From: a virus
Length of the DNA stretch: 64,000 nt
Reading direction: 5' to 3' (one strand)
Virus record (IMG/VR): IMGVR_UViG_3300037808_000992
Coordinates: 36,985 to 100,984 of that record
In this document: in pieces, positions 1 to 7,650 of the stretch
How positions within the stretch are numbered: the first letter of the stretch is position 1
Layout: every line of letters starts with the position of its first letter
The notes under the pieces: generated by a model
What the model was told of the DNA's origin: nothing
What the model saw: the letters and a program-made list of their open reading frames with translations, nothing else
The model's database searches: none
Position numbers and translations under genes: made by a program

Positions 1-1
1 T

Positions 2-286
2 ATGCCCCCTGACGAAGCCTATACCGAGATCCAATCAGGGGTTTTGGGCATGTTTTCTCGAACATCAGCTAATACAACAATGCGACCTAAGAATGTAGAT
101 AAGGTTTATTACAAAGGGACTGGGGCTTCAGCAGCCACCCTTACCCCCGCATCTACCTGGAGACATCCTGGTATTCGAGCCCGCTTATTGGGTAACGCTG
201 TAACTGAGTTTATTAAACTGAATAGAGATTCATTTATTGAGGATTTATTCAGTGATAACGGACAAACCCAGGTGGATTTAAAATGA
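2..286 (+). CDS. Virion-region protein, possibly 5'-truncated by the window edge
   Basis: The reading frame is open from the first complete codon, so the ATG at position 2 may be internal and the gene may begin outside the window. About 94 residues are visible. I do not recognise the family. The visible part has a Ser/Thr/Ala-rich stretch followed by an arginine-containing helix and an acidic C-terminal tail. Its stop overlaps the next start (ATGA at 283-286), so the two are translationally coupled. It lies four genes upstream of the tail sheath, which suggests a head-completion, neck or tail-completion role. That role rests on position only. Confidence 0.6.
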   Translation: MPPDEAYTEIQSGVLGMFSRTSANTTMRPKNVDKVYYKGTGASAATLTPASTWRHPGIRARLLGNAVTEFIKLNRDSFIEDLFSDNGQTQVDLK

Positions 287-1098
287 GCTTGATTCCTGAA
301 ATACTTATTCAGCAAGCTCTTGTACAAGGGATCCGTGATTTACGTCAGAATCCTTGGAAAGCAGATCAGTTATTTAAGAGTGTTCCGCAATCATATGCGC
401 AGCAGTTTAGTGAGTTACTTGCCGACACTCCCGTGGATATCACCTTAAACTATCCCCGAGAAGATAGTCAGTTCCCTTGTGTTGCTATTTTACTTCGGGC
501 AGAGGATGAGTCCCTTACAGTGCTGGGAGATCTCTTAGGAGCAGGCACAGATTACGACAACGGTTTAGTGGGCTCCCGTGAATTCTTTTATGAGCCAGGG
601 GTGGAGGCTACAGACGTAGATTACACTGGTAATTTATCAGGGGAACCTCGACGGCTGTTTGATAAATCTAAACCGGTTTACAAAGAACATAAAGGATCGG
701 GGTTTTCTTGCAGTTACATGCTGCAGATAATGACAGATAATCAGGACTTCACTATTCTGCTCTACCACGCCATCCGATTTATCATTTTACGGAATATTGC
801 TAAGTTCGATATGAATGGCATGTTCCAAATGAAATTAAGTGGGACGGACTTTTTGCCCCAACCAGGACAACAACCTACGTTTATCTTTATGCGAGGGTTG
901 TCTTTAAGCTTTATGTACTTTGCTGACTATTTCTTGGTTTACGACGGAAAAGAGCCTGATTTAGAGGCTTTAGCAACGTCGTTTGTACTTGATATTGAAC
1001 GAGCAGATAAAAAAGAGGTGGGGATTCTGGCTTTAGGGCAAAAGCCTCACATTGAGAGTATAGAAGAGCTTCCTGCTGGGTTCGGGGGAGGTCCTTGA
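283..1098 (+). CDS. Putative neck / tail-terminator-region virion protein
   Basis: This is a 271-residue soluble protein with no signal peptide or membrane segment. The N-terminus is helical. A beta-rich core follows (residues ~50-230) with alternating hydrophobic strands around FPCVAILLRAEDES and a segment near residue 150-215 that includes MLQIMTDNQDFTILL. The C-terminus is glycine-rich. In contractile-tailed phages the genes just before the sheath usually encode neck and tail-terminator proteins that cap the tail and join it to the head; this size and fold would fit, but no diagnostic motif is present. It is coupled to its neighbours by overlaps at both ends (ATGA upstream, TGATG downstream). 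Confidence 0.6.
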   Translation: MSLIPEILIQQALVQGIRDLRQNPWKADQLFKSVPQSYAQQFSELLADTPVDITLNYPREDSQFPCVAILLRAEDESLTVLGDLLGAGTDYDNGLVGSREFFYEPGVEATDVDYTGNLSGEPRRLFDKSKPVYKEHKGSGFSCSYMLQIMTDNQDFTILLYHAIRFIILRNIAKFDMNGMFQMKLSGTDFLPQPGQQPTFIFMRGLSLSFMYFADYFLVYDGKEPDLEALATSFVLDIERADKKEVGILALGQKPHIESIEELPAGFGGGP

Positions 1099-1637
1099 TG
1101 TCACTTACTGATGTAATAGGGACCTTGAAGATTAGTAAGTTTTTAATTAAGGGCTTTAATTTCCAGTACGGTTTGTCTGTGTCGGTTTATGATCCCGATC
1201 TTCCAGGATCTTCGGACAACTACGACGTTTCTGATATTCAATTTTTAGACGAGAGCGTAGATACCGTTTTTACCTCAACTTTCCTTGGACAAGCGGACTC
1301 TACCTCTTTAAAATATCATGCGGATAGCCCTCAGGTGGTACCCACAAATTTGTCCGAGGGTATGTTTATGCAAGTCGCAGGTCCCAAAACTCATGATTCT
1401 TATGCAGAACGACGAAGAATAATTAGTTCCACACCGGGTAATGCGGGTACAATAACCGTGGCAAACCCGTTTTCGTCATCTTTGAGTGGGGCATCAGTAT
1501 CTGTGTTTAAAAGATCGAGCCAAGTCCAGTTTACTTTACGCGTAGATAGTGACGCTACTGCAGGCTTAAAAAGCGTAAAAATAACAAACCCAGACTCTCA
1601 AATAACTGTTTTAGATAACGCAATTTTGATTTCATAG
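1098..1637 (+). CDS. Small beta-rich virion protein with Ig/TIG-like C-terminus
   Basis: The start is the ATG at 1098, which overlaps the preceding stop as TGATG and has a GGGGAGGT ribosome-binding site at about 1085-1092. A TTG three bases earlier is in frame but less likely. The ~179-residue protein is predicted beta-rich. Its last ~35 residues (TLRVDSDATAGLKSVKITNP, then a short strand) have the spacing of the final strands of IPT/TIG immunoglobulin-like domains. A central segment (~90-140) has the pattern of a small beta module that recurs in the sheath and in the large virion protein at 23.5-27.9 kb. A decoration, neck or tail accessory protein is likely. The exact role is unknown. Confidence 0.6.
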   Translation: MSLTDVIGTLKISKFLIKGFNFQYGLSVSVYDPDLPGSSDNYDVSDIQFLDESVDTVFTSTFLGQADSTSLKYHADSPQVVPTNLSEGMFMQVAGPKTHDSYAERRRIISSTPGNAGTITVANPFSSSLSGASVSVFKRSSQVQFTLRVDSDATAGLKSVKITNPDSQITVLDNAILIS

Positions 1638-1653
1638 TATAAGGATGGCTGTG

Positions 1654-1932
1654 ATGGTTAAGAAAACTAAAAAAACGACTAAAAAGAAATCTTTCAGCGA
1701 GAAAAAACCTGAGGTTTCTAAAAAGGTCGAAAAAGTAGAAAAAGTTGAAAAGGTTGAATCACCTAAGCCTGCTGTAGTATTCAAGTCTAAGCCAGTTATT
1801 GGAGTGGAAAAATATTTGAAAAGTGTGGGTACGAAACCAAGGCACTTAAAGCCTTTAGTAGTTTTGGCTACTAGTCAGGGCTACACACAAGAAACAGCAG
1901 ATCGGTGGAAAGAAATTTTTGCTAATCTCTAG
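1654..1932 (+). CDS. Small lysine-rich protein with K-V-E repeats
   Basis: I prefer the ATG at 1654 because the AAGGA ribosome-binding site (1641-1645) sits at a good distance from it; the in-frame ATG at 1645 overlaps that site. The product is ~92 residues. The first ~30 residues are almost all Lys, Thr and Ser. Then comes a fourfold Lys-Val-Glu tract encoded by near-perfect 9-bp repeats (about 1723-1758), and a compact helical C-terminus (~50-92). The basic tail followed by a small helical domain is compatible with nucleic-acid binding or a head-to-tail accessory role. It sits directly before the sheath gene. I do not recognise the family. Confidence 0.6.
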   Translation: MVKKTKKTTKKKSFSEKKPEVSKKVEKVEKVEKVESPKPAVVFKSKPVIGVEKYLKSVGTKPRHLKPLVVLATSQGYTQETADRWKEIFANL

Positions 1933-1942
1933 GAGATGACTC

Positions 1943-4756
1943 GTGGCACGGTTTATTACATTTAACGGCGTAACCATTTTCCACCCCGGTGGTTTAACAA
2001 AAATTGACGCAAGTGATCTTGCCCAAGTCTCTGGCGGTACCAGTGGTATTGTGGGGCTGATTGGCGAAGCTGATTCAGGAGAACCAAATTCTGCTCTGAG
2101 CCCTAAAGTGCATGAGTTCATTAATCCGAACTCTGCAGTTCAGATGTTTAAGAGCGGTCCTTTGGCGGATGCAATCGACTTTGTATTCCGACCATCTACT
2201 GATCCACGGATCCCTGGCGGCGCACAGAAAATACTGGCTGTAAAAACAAATCAAAGTACTGCTTCGTCTGTTACTTTATCTGATCAGCCCACTGCTAATG
2301 ATGCAATGACCGTCACGTCGCGCACCTTCGGTAAAGCGGCTGAGCAGTTAAGTATTGAAGTGAATCAAACGGCTGCAGCAGCCGACCCATTTCAGAATAA
2401 AATGGATGTAACGCTTATAGACGCAGGGAGCGGCACTACAGAGACGTTTACGAGTATTGGTGGCACTCCCCTGATGAATGTCCAATACCGTGGTCCTAGC
2501 GCCCCTACAGTGCGTGAGACGGATGCTGGCGCAAGTGTACACACCGTGGTGTCCTCTGCAGCCCCTGATGAACTTGTTATAACAGGAAATATTACGACCG
2601 GTGCTGCGGTCGGTAACTTTGTTCGTATGAAGGCGGGTGGAACTGCTACCGCTGAGTTTGTTACCGGTCAGATGTCTCGAATTAGAACGATTGCGTTTGG
2701 TGGCGTAAATACAGTAATTGAGCTTGATGCGGACTTCAGCGAGAATGACGGCTCTCAAATTACTGCTGCAAACTTAGCCACAGCTACATTTGAGGTTGTT
2801 CGTGAAGTTGTAGGCCCTTTCCGAGCAGTTTCAGGCACTGCTAACACGGTAGTGATGAATGGTGCCCGAGATACCAGTGGTTCAGTTGCGGGTGATCCTT
2901 TATTAAATTTAGCTGCTGGTAATTGGGCTGCTAACTACGCTTTGGTTACTGAAGGCTGGTGCTATTTAAAGATTGTAGCAGGTACCGGAGCGGGTCAAAT
3001 TCGTCGTATTAACAACGCCGGGTCATCAGGCGCAGTCGCTCCAGGTGTTGGGGCCGATAACTTAGAAATTGAGTTAGAAGTACATGATGATTGGGACACG
3101 CAGCCCGATGGTACGTCTCAAATCATGCTTATTAACGCTGCTGCGCAAGCAGCGCACAGCGCGACAGACAGCGATAATGATTGTGGTGCTCAAGCGCGTA
3201 TTCAAGGTGGTGCAACTACAGCTACTCGCGGCGCTGCTGATAAACTCTTTTTAGAGGTTATGCCCGGTACTGGTGAGGATGATGGCGGTGGTACGGTAAT
3301 TGTTCCTGGAGGTGGCGCAGGCGGTGCTGGAATTGCCGGTGTAGGTTATGTTGAGTATTATGAGTTTCCTTTAGGCGGGAGCATTTCAGTCTCTACCTTA
3401 GTAAACCGAATCAAACTTGGTATTAATGCTTCTTCCACCAATACTGAGGTTGCCTCAGGTAATATTGATCCTACAAAAACTGCATGGAACGCTAGAGTTG
3501 GATTAGGTCGTAGTGGTGATCTTACTACTGACCGATTCGATTTTATGTTGGCGACAGGTACTCGATTAACGACGGATGTTACTAACGGCACTAATACTGT
3601 TGCGGCTCCTACAGCAACTTCTCCTTCTGTAGACGCTCTTGTTGACTTTAACCAAGTGTTTAATAACACCTGGGATTCAGCAGGCAACAGTCTTAAACGG
3701 CATCGTTTACTAGATAATTTAGCAATTTTAATCGACACGATTAATGCTCAAAGTTTGTTGATGAGTGCTGAGCGAGACGCAAGTGGTGTAGCGCCAGTGT
3801 CCAACGGAGATGGTGTTCCCGTATTTGGTGTCATAAACAATTTAGCTGGTGCGACCGTAGGCGCTTCCACCTTCCAAACTATTTCTAATGCCTTTGATCA
3901 GCTAATTAAGCATCGTCACGATACTGCTGTGGCGTTGTTTAGTACAGGCGTTGGTGGCGTTACTATTGATAGTATCCACGCTCTATTAGAGCAACACACT
4001 ATTAATGGTGCTGGAGCGTTTAAAAACGAAGTTGATGGAATTGCAGCGTTTGACCCACCTGTTGCAGCGACGGCATTAGCTGATGTAGTCACGCAAGCCA
4101 ACGCTATCGCTAACCGAAATATGGCTTTGGTGTACCAAAAGCCCACTCGTATTAATGCTCAGGGTGTAAGAACAGAATTTGGTTCTCACATGCTGGCAGC
4201 GGCTATTGCAGGTATGCAGGCTGGATCTCCGGTAGGTACTCCACTGACGTTTAAGTTTGTACGGGCTATAGATATTACGAGTCCTGCAAGTGCCGATCCC
4301 CTCGACGTAGATGACGCTACGATGATGTTGAAGAATGGAGTGTTGTTCTCTGAGAAGGTAAGCAACGGATTCCGTATTGTTCGGAACCTGAGCACCTTTA
4401 TCCAGAATGACAATCTTGCATTCACAGATCGAAATGTTAACTATGAGTTGAATTACATTGCTTATGACCTTCGTACTTTTATTGAAAATACGTTTGTTGG
4501 TACAAAAGCAATTCCCGCAACAGCCGTTAATATGAAAGACGCTGTAATTTCGAAATTAACAATTTACCGTGATGATTTAGAGATTATCACTAAAAGTAAT
4601 GATCCGGTTACCGGGCAAGAAATCGATGCTTTCAGAGATTTAAAAGTTACAATCTCTGGTGATATTGCAACAATTCGTTTTGAGATTTTCCCAACTATGG
4701 GTATAAACTTTATGACGTTCGAGATCTTTGCGCAACTACCGGTTATCAGTGCATAG
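1943..4756 (+). CDS. Contractile tail sheath protein
   Basis: This 937-residue protein forms the contractile outer layer of the tail. The start is GTG at 1943, with AGGAG at 1931-1935. The N-terminus is sheath-like (a short strand, then a Gly-rich segment with GIVGLIGEADSG). The last ~170 residues match the conserved sheath C-terminal domain in pattern: a run beginning near VSNGFRIVRNLSTF, an ELNYIAYDLRTFIEN helix, and a final RFEIFPTMGINFMTFEI strand pair. It is much longer than T4 gp18 (659 residues). The extra length is in the middle (~150-470) and contains beta-rich insertions and a Gly-rich linker around residue 450-465. Gene order (sheath, unknown, tube, chaperones, tape measure) supports the call. 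Confidence 0.88.
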   Translation: MARFITFNGVTIFHPGGLTKIDASDLAQVSGGTSGIVGLIGEADSGEPNSALSPKVHEFINPNSAVQMFKSGPLADAIDFVFRPSTDPRIPGGAQKILAVKTNQSTASSVTLSDQPTANDAMTVTSRTFGKAAEQLSIEVNQTAAAADPFQNKMDVTLIDAGSGTTETFTSIGGTPLMNVQYRGPSAPTVRETDAGASVHTVVSSAAPDELVITGNITTGAAVGNFVRMKAGGTATAEFVTGQMSRIRTIAFGGVNTVIELDADFSENDGSQITAANLATATFEVVREVVGPFRAVSGTANTVVMNGARDTSGSVAGDPLLNLAAGNWAANYALVTEGWCYLKIVAGTGAGQIRRINNAGSSGAVAPGVGADNLEIELEVHDDWDTQPDGTSQIMLINAAAQAAHSATDSDNDCGAQARIQGGATTATRGAADKLFLEVMPGTGEDDGGGTVIVPGGGAGGAGIAGVGYVEYYEFPLGGSISVSTLVNRIKLGINASSTNTEVASGNIDPTKTAWNARVGLGRSGDLTTDRFDFMLATGTRLTTDVTNGTNTVAAPTATSPSVDALVDFNQVFNNTWDSAGNSLKRHRLLDNLAILIDTINAQSLLMSAERDASGVAPVSNGDGVPVFGVINNLAGATVGASTFQTISNAFDQLIKHRHDTAVALFSTGVGGVTIDSIHALLEQHTINGAGAFKNEVDGIAAFDPPVAATALADVVTQANAIANRNMALVYQKPTRINAQGVRTEFGSHMLAAAIAGMQAGSPVGTPLTFKFVRAIDITSPASADPLDVDDATMMLKNGVLFSEKVSNGFRIVRNLSTFIQNDNLAFTDRNVNYELNYIAYDLRTFIENTFVGTKAIPATAVNMKDAVISKLTIYRDDLEIITKSNDPVTGQEIDAFRDLKVTISGDIATIRFEIFPTMGINFMTFEIFAQLPVISA

Positions 4757-4768
4757 GAGAGATTAGAC

Positions 4769-6190
4769 ATGCCAGCAATTAACGGTGCGAATAGAGAATT
4801 TTTCCTGACCATGCGTCAGAAGTACATGAATGGTAGCGGCCATACGCTACAGGGTGAGAGTGGTCTTTTGACTACTGGAGGAGCATGGCCCCTCATGACT
4901 AACTCCCCTGGGTGGTCCGTTACAGGTAATTTGGGGGCTTCGGCTCTAGCAGGCGAACAAGAGATTACGCTAGGAAGTGCTTCTGAAGCAGCGCCATTTC
5001 GCCCAGGTACTACGATTACTTTGTTTGACGCTACTGACAATACGGTAACTGAGTCAATTGTCGTTCTGTCGTCTAAAAACCAAAAGTTAATACTTGCTGC
5101 GGGTCTCGCTAACGCTTATGACCAAGGCTCTATCGTGGCTGTTCCGTTTGGCGTAGGTCCCGATGGTATTTCCACGAGTATGGACGTTACTGCAGGCGGT
5201 TGGACTCCTACTGGCGCAGGTGATGTAGCTACGTTAGTAGATCTCTACCAACGTGTTTGTACCAACCCGGCTGCGTTTGCAATTACAACTGCTGCTGCTC
5301 CACTTTTTACATTGGATATTGGGTCAACTGCTAATGTAAATACTTTGGTTGGCGACACGGTTACTTTTGTAGGCGATGTCACAGCAGGTCTTGCTGGAGT
5401 TACTGCACGTATTAGTTCAAACACAGCGGGCGCTAATGTAGTGATCGGTTTAGAGCAGATTATCGCAGTTAATGCTGCTGGCGAGACAGTGACTAGTCCA
5501 CTGTTTCCTATTGTTGTTGATGGAGTTTCTTTAACGCCGTCAGCCGCTGGTGCTGGTGACACTCTAAATATCGCTTGCACCTTCGTCCAAGAGAAGATTA
5601 ATGCTGTAGCGGTACCTAACAACGTAGATGCTGCAGGTAATTCTACCTCTAATCCTCTAACAGGTGCGTCTCAGGAAGGTTTGGGTGACCAAGGTCCTGT
5701 TATGGTTGCTGCTTGTCTCGGGGTTATTGACCAGTTGGGCGGAACCGCTCGCTTATCTTTAACCCAAGAAGAGAAGTTAATGGGTAGCTTTGGCTCTATC
5801 GGTAAACGACTTCTTTTAGCTCAGGATGAAGCAATTGCTGCTACTACAATCACCTTAGAGTGGGATGAGGCTGCTGGAGACGTTCCGTTTCCTTTAGCAG
5901 GCATAATTGAAATTCTAGATGCCGAGACAGGTGTTGACAGTACTGCCTTTGCCCAACCGTTACTGGTCCACACGAGTACTTTCACTCGGGCACGTGGTAG
6001 CCGTACTTTAACCTTAGCGGTTGCTCTTCCGGCTGGTGGTGCAACCACTGGTATGATTGTACAGCTTTCCCCAGGGCAAAGTGGTCCAATCTTCTTACCG
6101 TATGCCTCTGCCATTGATTCTAAAGATATGGCTCAGTTGCTTACATTGACTGAGATTGCAGTGACCGCACACACTAATCCTGCTCCGTAG
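4769..6190 (+). CDS. Virion structural protein between sheath and tube genes
   Basis: This is a 473-residue Ala/Thr/Val-rich protein that looks beta-rich throughout. There is no signal peptide. Two segments (~55-125 and ~345-440) follow a pattern shared with other tail proteins here: a strand, a Pro/Phe turn, a strand with an acidic pair, a strand rich in Leu/Thr, then a glycine turn. The N-terminus begins with a short helix containing NREFFLTMRQKYM. The ribosome-binding site is AGGAGA before the ATG at 4769. The family is not recognised. Position between sheath and tube suggests a tail-shaft accessory protein or a second tube or decoration component. Confidence 0.55.
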   Translation: MPAINGANREFFLTMRQKYMNGSGHTLQGESGLLTTGGAWPLMTNSPGWSVTGNLGASALAGEQEITLGSASEAAPFRPGTTITLFDATDNTVTESIVVLSSKNQKLILAAGLANAYDQGSIVAVPFGVGPDGISTSMDVTAGGWTPTGAGDVATLVDLYQRVCTNPAAFAITTAAAPLFTLDIGSTANVNTLVGDTVTFVGDVTAGLAGVTARISSNTAGANVVIGLEQIIAVNAAGETVTSPLFPIVVDGVSLTPSAAGAGDTLNIACTFVQEKINAVAVPNNVDAAGNSTSNPLTGASQEGLGDQGPVMVAACLGVIDQLGGTARLSLTQEEKLMGSFGSIGKRLLLAQDEAIAATTITLEWDEAAGDVPFPLAGIIEILDAETGVDSTAFAQPLLVHTSTFTRARGSRTLTLAVALPAGGATTGMIVQLSPGQSGPIFLPYASAIDSKDMAQLLTLTEIAVTAHTNPAP

Positions 6191-6234
6191 AGCAGGAAGA
6201 ACTAGGGTCGGGGGTTATCCTCCTCCTATCGTGT

Positions 6235-6270
6235 CAGGGAATAGCTCAGTTCCTACGAGTCTATTCCCTG
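6235..6270 (+). other. Perfect 10-bp hairpin between virion genes
   Basis: CAGGGAATAG at 6235-6244 is perfectly complementary to CTATTCCCTG at 6261-6270, with a 16-nt loop. It lies in the 147-bp gap before the tube gene. No U-run follows on either strand, so it is not a standard intrinsic terminator. It may be an mRNA processing or stability element separating sheath and tube messages. Confidence 0.5.
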
Positions 6271-6337
6271 GTATGTAACCTTGACCTTATCTAAAATTAA
6301 CACGAAACTATTCTTAACCTTGTCGTAGGAGTCTGTT

Positions 6338-6811
6338 ATGGCTATCGAAATTTTTAGTGGTGCAAGAGCCAAATTTTTTCTCAACAACCGAGCAATTGGT
6401 TTTTGTGCTGGTGTCAGCGGTGAAGAGGCAGTTGATTACTCACCTGTAGACACCTTGGACTTTCTTGAAGTTCGAGAGCATGTGCCTGTTGCCTATCGTA
6501 CTTCCTTAAGTGCGGCATTCTTCCGTTTAATTGGGTCTCCCCTTAAAGATTATACGGGTAAGGGTGATACGGACGCAGAGAGCATCTCCATCTTTCCTAA
6601 GTTTGAAAATATTCTTACGGATGGGTCGATGTCAGCATCTATTCAGTTAGCCCCCGGCAAAGGTGTAGATCAGTTCCCACAAGGGACGATCATGGCTAAG
6701 TTTTACAAGGTACGCGCCGCAAGTAAGACGTTTGATGTTTCTGCGCGTGGTGTAGTGACGGAGAACTGTTCGTTTGTTGCGATACGGCAAGCTGACGAAT
6801 CTACGTTGTAG
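6338..6811 (+). CDS. Putative tail tube protein
   Basis: This 157-residue protein would form the inner tube through which DNA passes. The start is supported by GTAGGAG upstream. The size and beta-rich layout fit tube proteins of contractile tails: an N-terminal strand pair, a loop with GVSGEEAVDYSPVDTLDFLE, a strand with HVPVAYRTSLSAAFFRL, and a C-terminal half of strands ending near ENCSFVAIRQADE. No unique motif is available, so the call rests on size, fold and its place directly before the chaperone pair and tape measure. The hairpin upstream may give it separate mRNA stability, which would suit a high-copy protein. Confidence 0.7.
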   Translation: MAIEIFSGARAKFFLNNRAIGFCAGVSGEEAVDYSPVDTLDFLEVREHVPVAYRTSLSAAFFRLIGSPLKDYTGKGDTDAESISIFPKFENILTDGSMSASIQLAPGKGVDQFPQGTIMAKFYKVRAASKTFDVSARGVVTENCSFVAIRQADESTL

Positions 6812-6854
6812 ATAGTTATTTTTAAATAAAACGTATTAAATTAAGAGGTTTATA

Positions 6855-7328
6855 ATGCAGCTAACTAAAAGTTTTAGTATCAACTTTTATTCTAAAATTC
6901 TTAAAGAGACCTTTGCAGGGACTTTTACTACTAAGAAATTAACGGTGGGAGATCTCTCTAAGATTGGACTTGTTAAAGCTCAATTGTCAGGGGGATACGT
7001 CTATGATGAGGTTCAAGGTCGTGGGGTAGATGCCACCACCAACCTACTCAATGAGATGGTAGCCCATTGTCAAGTATCCCTTATTCAATCTCCTGACTGG
7101 TTTAACCCAAGCGACGTTTCAGATTTAGAACTGTTGCGAGTGGTTTATGAGGAGGTGGCTTCTTTTGAGGCCGACTTTCACCTCCCACAGCAAGCATCTC
7201 AAGAAGAAGGACCTGCTGGAAGCAGCAAAGATTCAAGCAGCGATGAATCTACAGGGGGAGGGAGATCCGTTAGCACTCTTGAGGATCTGGTGGACAAAAA
7301 AGTACCAAAGATCGAGAAATTCGGATGA
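6855..7328 (+). CDS. Tail assembly chaperone, short form (gpG-like)
   Basis: This 157-residue protein lies between tube and tape measure, the invariant position of tail assembly chaperones. Residues 1-115 form a compact domain. The last ~40 residues are low-complexity (Glu, Ser, Gly) and then Lys-rich, which is typical of the unshifted product. The gene overlaps by ~180 nt an open frame displaced by +1 (equivalently -2) that runs up to the tape-measure start. The ribosome-binding site is AAGAGG before the ATG at 6855. The protein presumably binds the tape measure during tail assembly and is not part of the virion. That role is inferred from position and frameshift geometry. Confidence 0.75.
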   Translation: MQLTKSFSINFYSKILKETFAGTFTTKKLTVGDLSKIGLVKAQLSGGYVYDEVQGRGVDATTNLLNEMVAHCQVSLIQSPDWFNPSDVSDLELLRVVYEEVASFEADFHLPQQASQEEGPAGSSKDSSSDESTGGGRSVSTLEDLVDKKVPKIEKFG

Positions 7329-7650
7329 GTTTAAAGCGTATACGCTCTTTGACTTGCTGACTGAGTTTTTTGAGGACTTTTATAGCGACAATAAAAGTGC
7401 TCTACGTGATTTAGATCTGCCGTTTAGTGCAGGAACTGGTGATCCGATGGTCGATAAGTGGGAGCGTGAAATCTCTCAAGGGCTTATGCCGAACTTGTTA
7501 GAGGACTTATCGGAAGATGCCGCGAAGGAGATTTTAGAGTGGAGTCAGCGAGTCTATAAACAGAAAGTTGAACGCGGAGAGATTATGAGCCCTGAAGAAC
7601 TGGAATTGGCAAAGAACGTAGACATAGAAACGTTTTCGGATAACTACTAA
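7147..7650 (+). CDS. Tail assembly chaperone, frameshift extension (gpT-like)
   Basis: The frame is open from 7147 and ends at the tape-measure start (TAATG overlap). No good ribosome-binding site precedes the possible ATGs at 7147 or 7243, so it is most likely translated by frameshifting from the gene at 6855. Convincing coding character begins around LALLRIWWTKKYQRSRN, a Trp-Trp / Lys-Lys-Tyr pattern seen in C-terminal extensions of phage tail chaperones, and continues through an acidic helix pair (FDLLTEFFEDFY). The best slip site is the G5 run at 7254-7258. It would give a fusion of ~135 residues from the first frame plus ~130 from this one. Confidence 0.72.
   Translation: MRRWLLLRPTFTSHSKHLKKKDLLEAAKIQAAMNLQGEGDPLALLRIWWTKKYQRSRNSDEFKAYTLFDLLTEFFEDFYSDNKSALRDLDLPFSAGTGDPMVDKWEREISQGLMPNLLEDLSEDAAKEILEWSQRVYKQKVERGEIMSPEELELAKNVDIETFSDNY
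7254..7260 (+). promoter_or_regulatory. Likely programmed frameshift site (G-run)
   Basis: In the upstream frame the codons are ACA GGG GGA GGG. A glycine tRNA on GGG (7254-7256) can re-pair with GGG at 7255-7257 after a +1 slip, or a tRNA on GGA can re-pair with GGG after a -2 slip; both enter the downstream frame at GAG 7258. The frame relation excludes the common lambda-type -1 slip. A second slippery run, GACAAAAAAG at 7293-7302, is less suitable because the conserved-looking W-W-T-K-K-Y segment already lies upstream of or across it. Confidence 0.55.

Noticed and set aside
6235-6270. Hairpin before the tube gene as an intrinsic terminator
   Set aside because: The 10-bp stem is perfect but no U-run follows on either strand.
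6281-6314. TTGACC / TATTCT as a promoter for the tube gene
   Set aside because: The spacing of about 22 bp is too long for a sigma-70 promoter.
7293-7302. GACAAAAAAG as the main frameshift site
   Set aside because: Slip-prone, but conserved-looking sequence of the second frame starts upstream of it, so the G-run at 7254 fits better.
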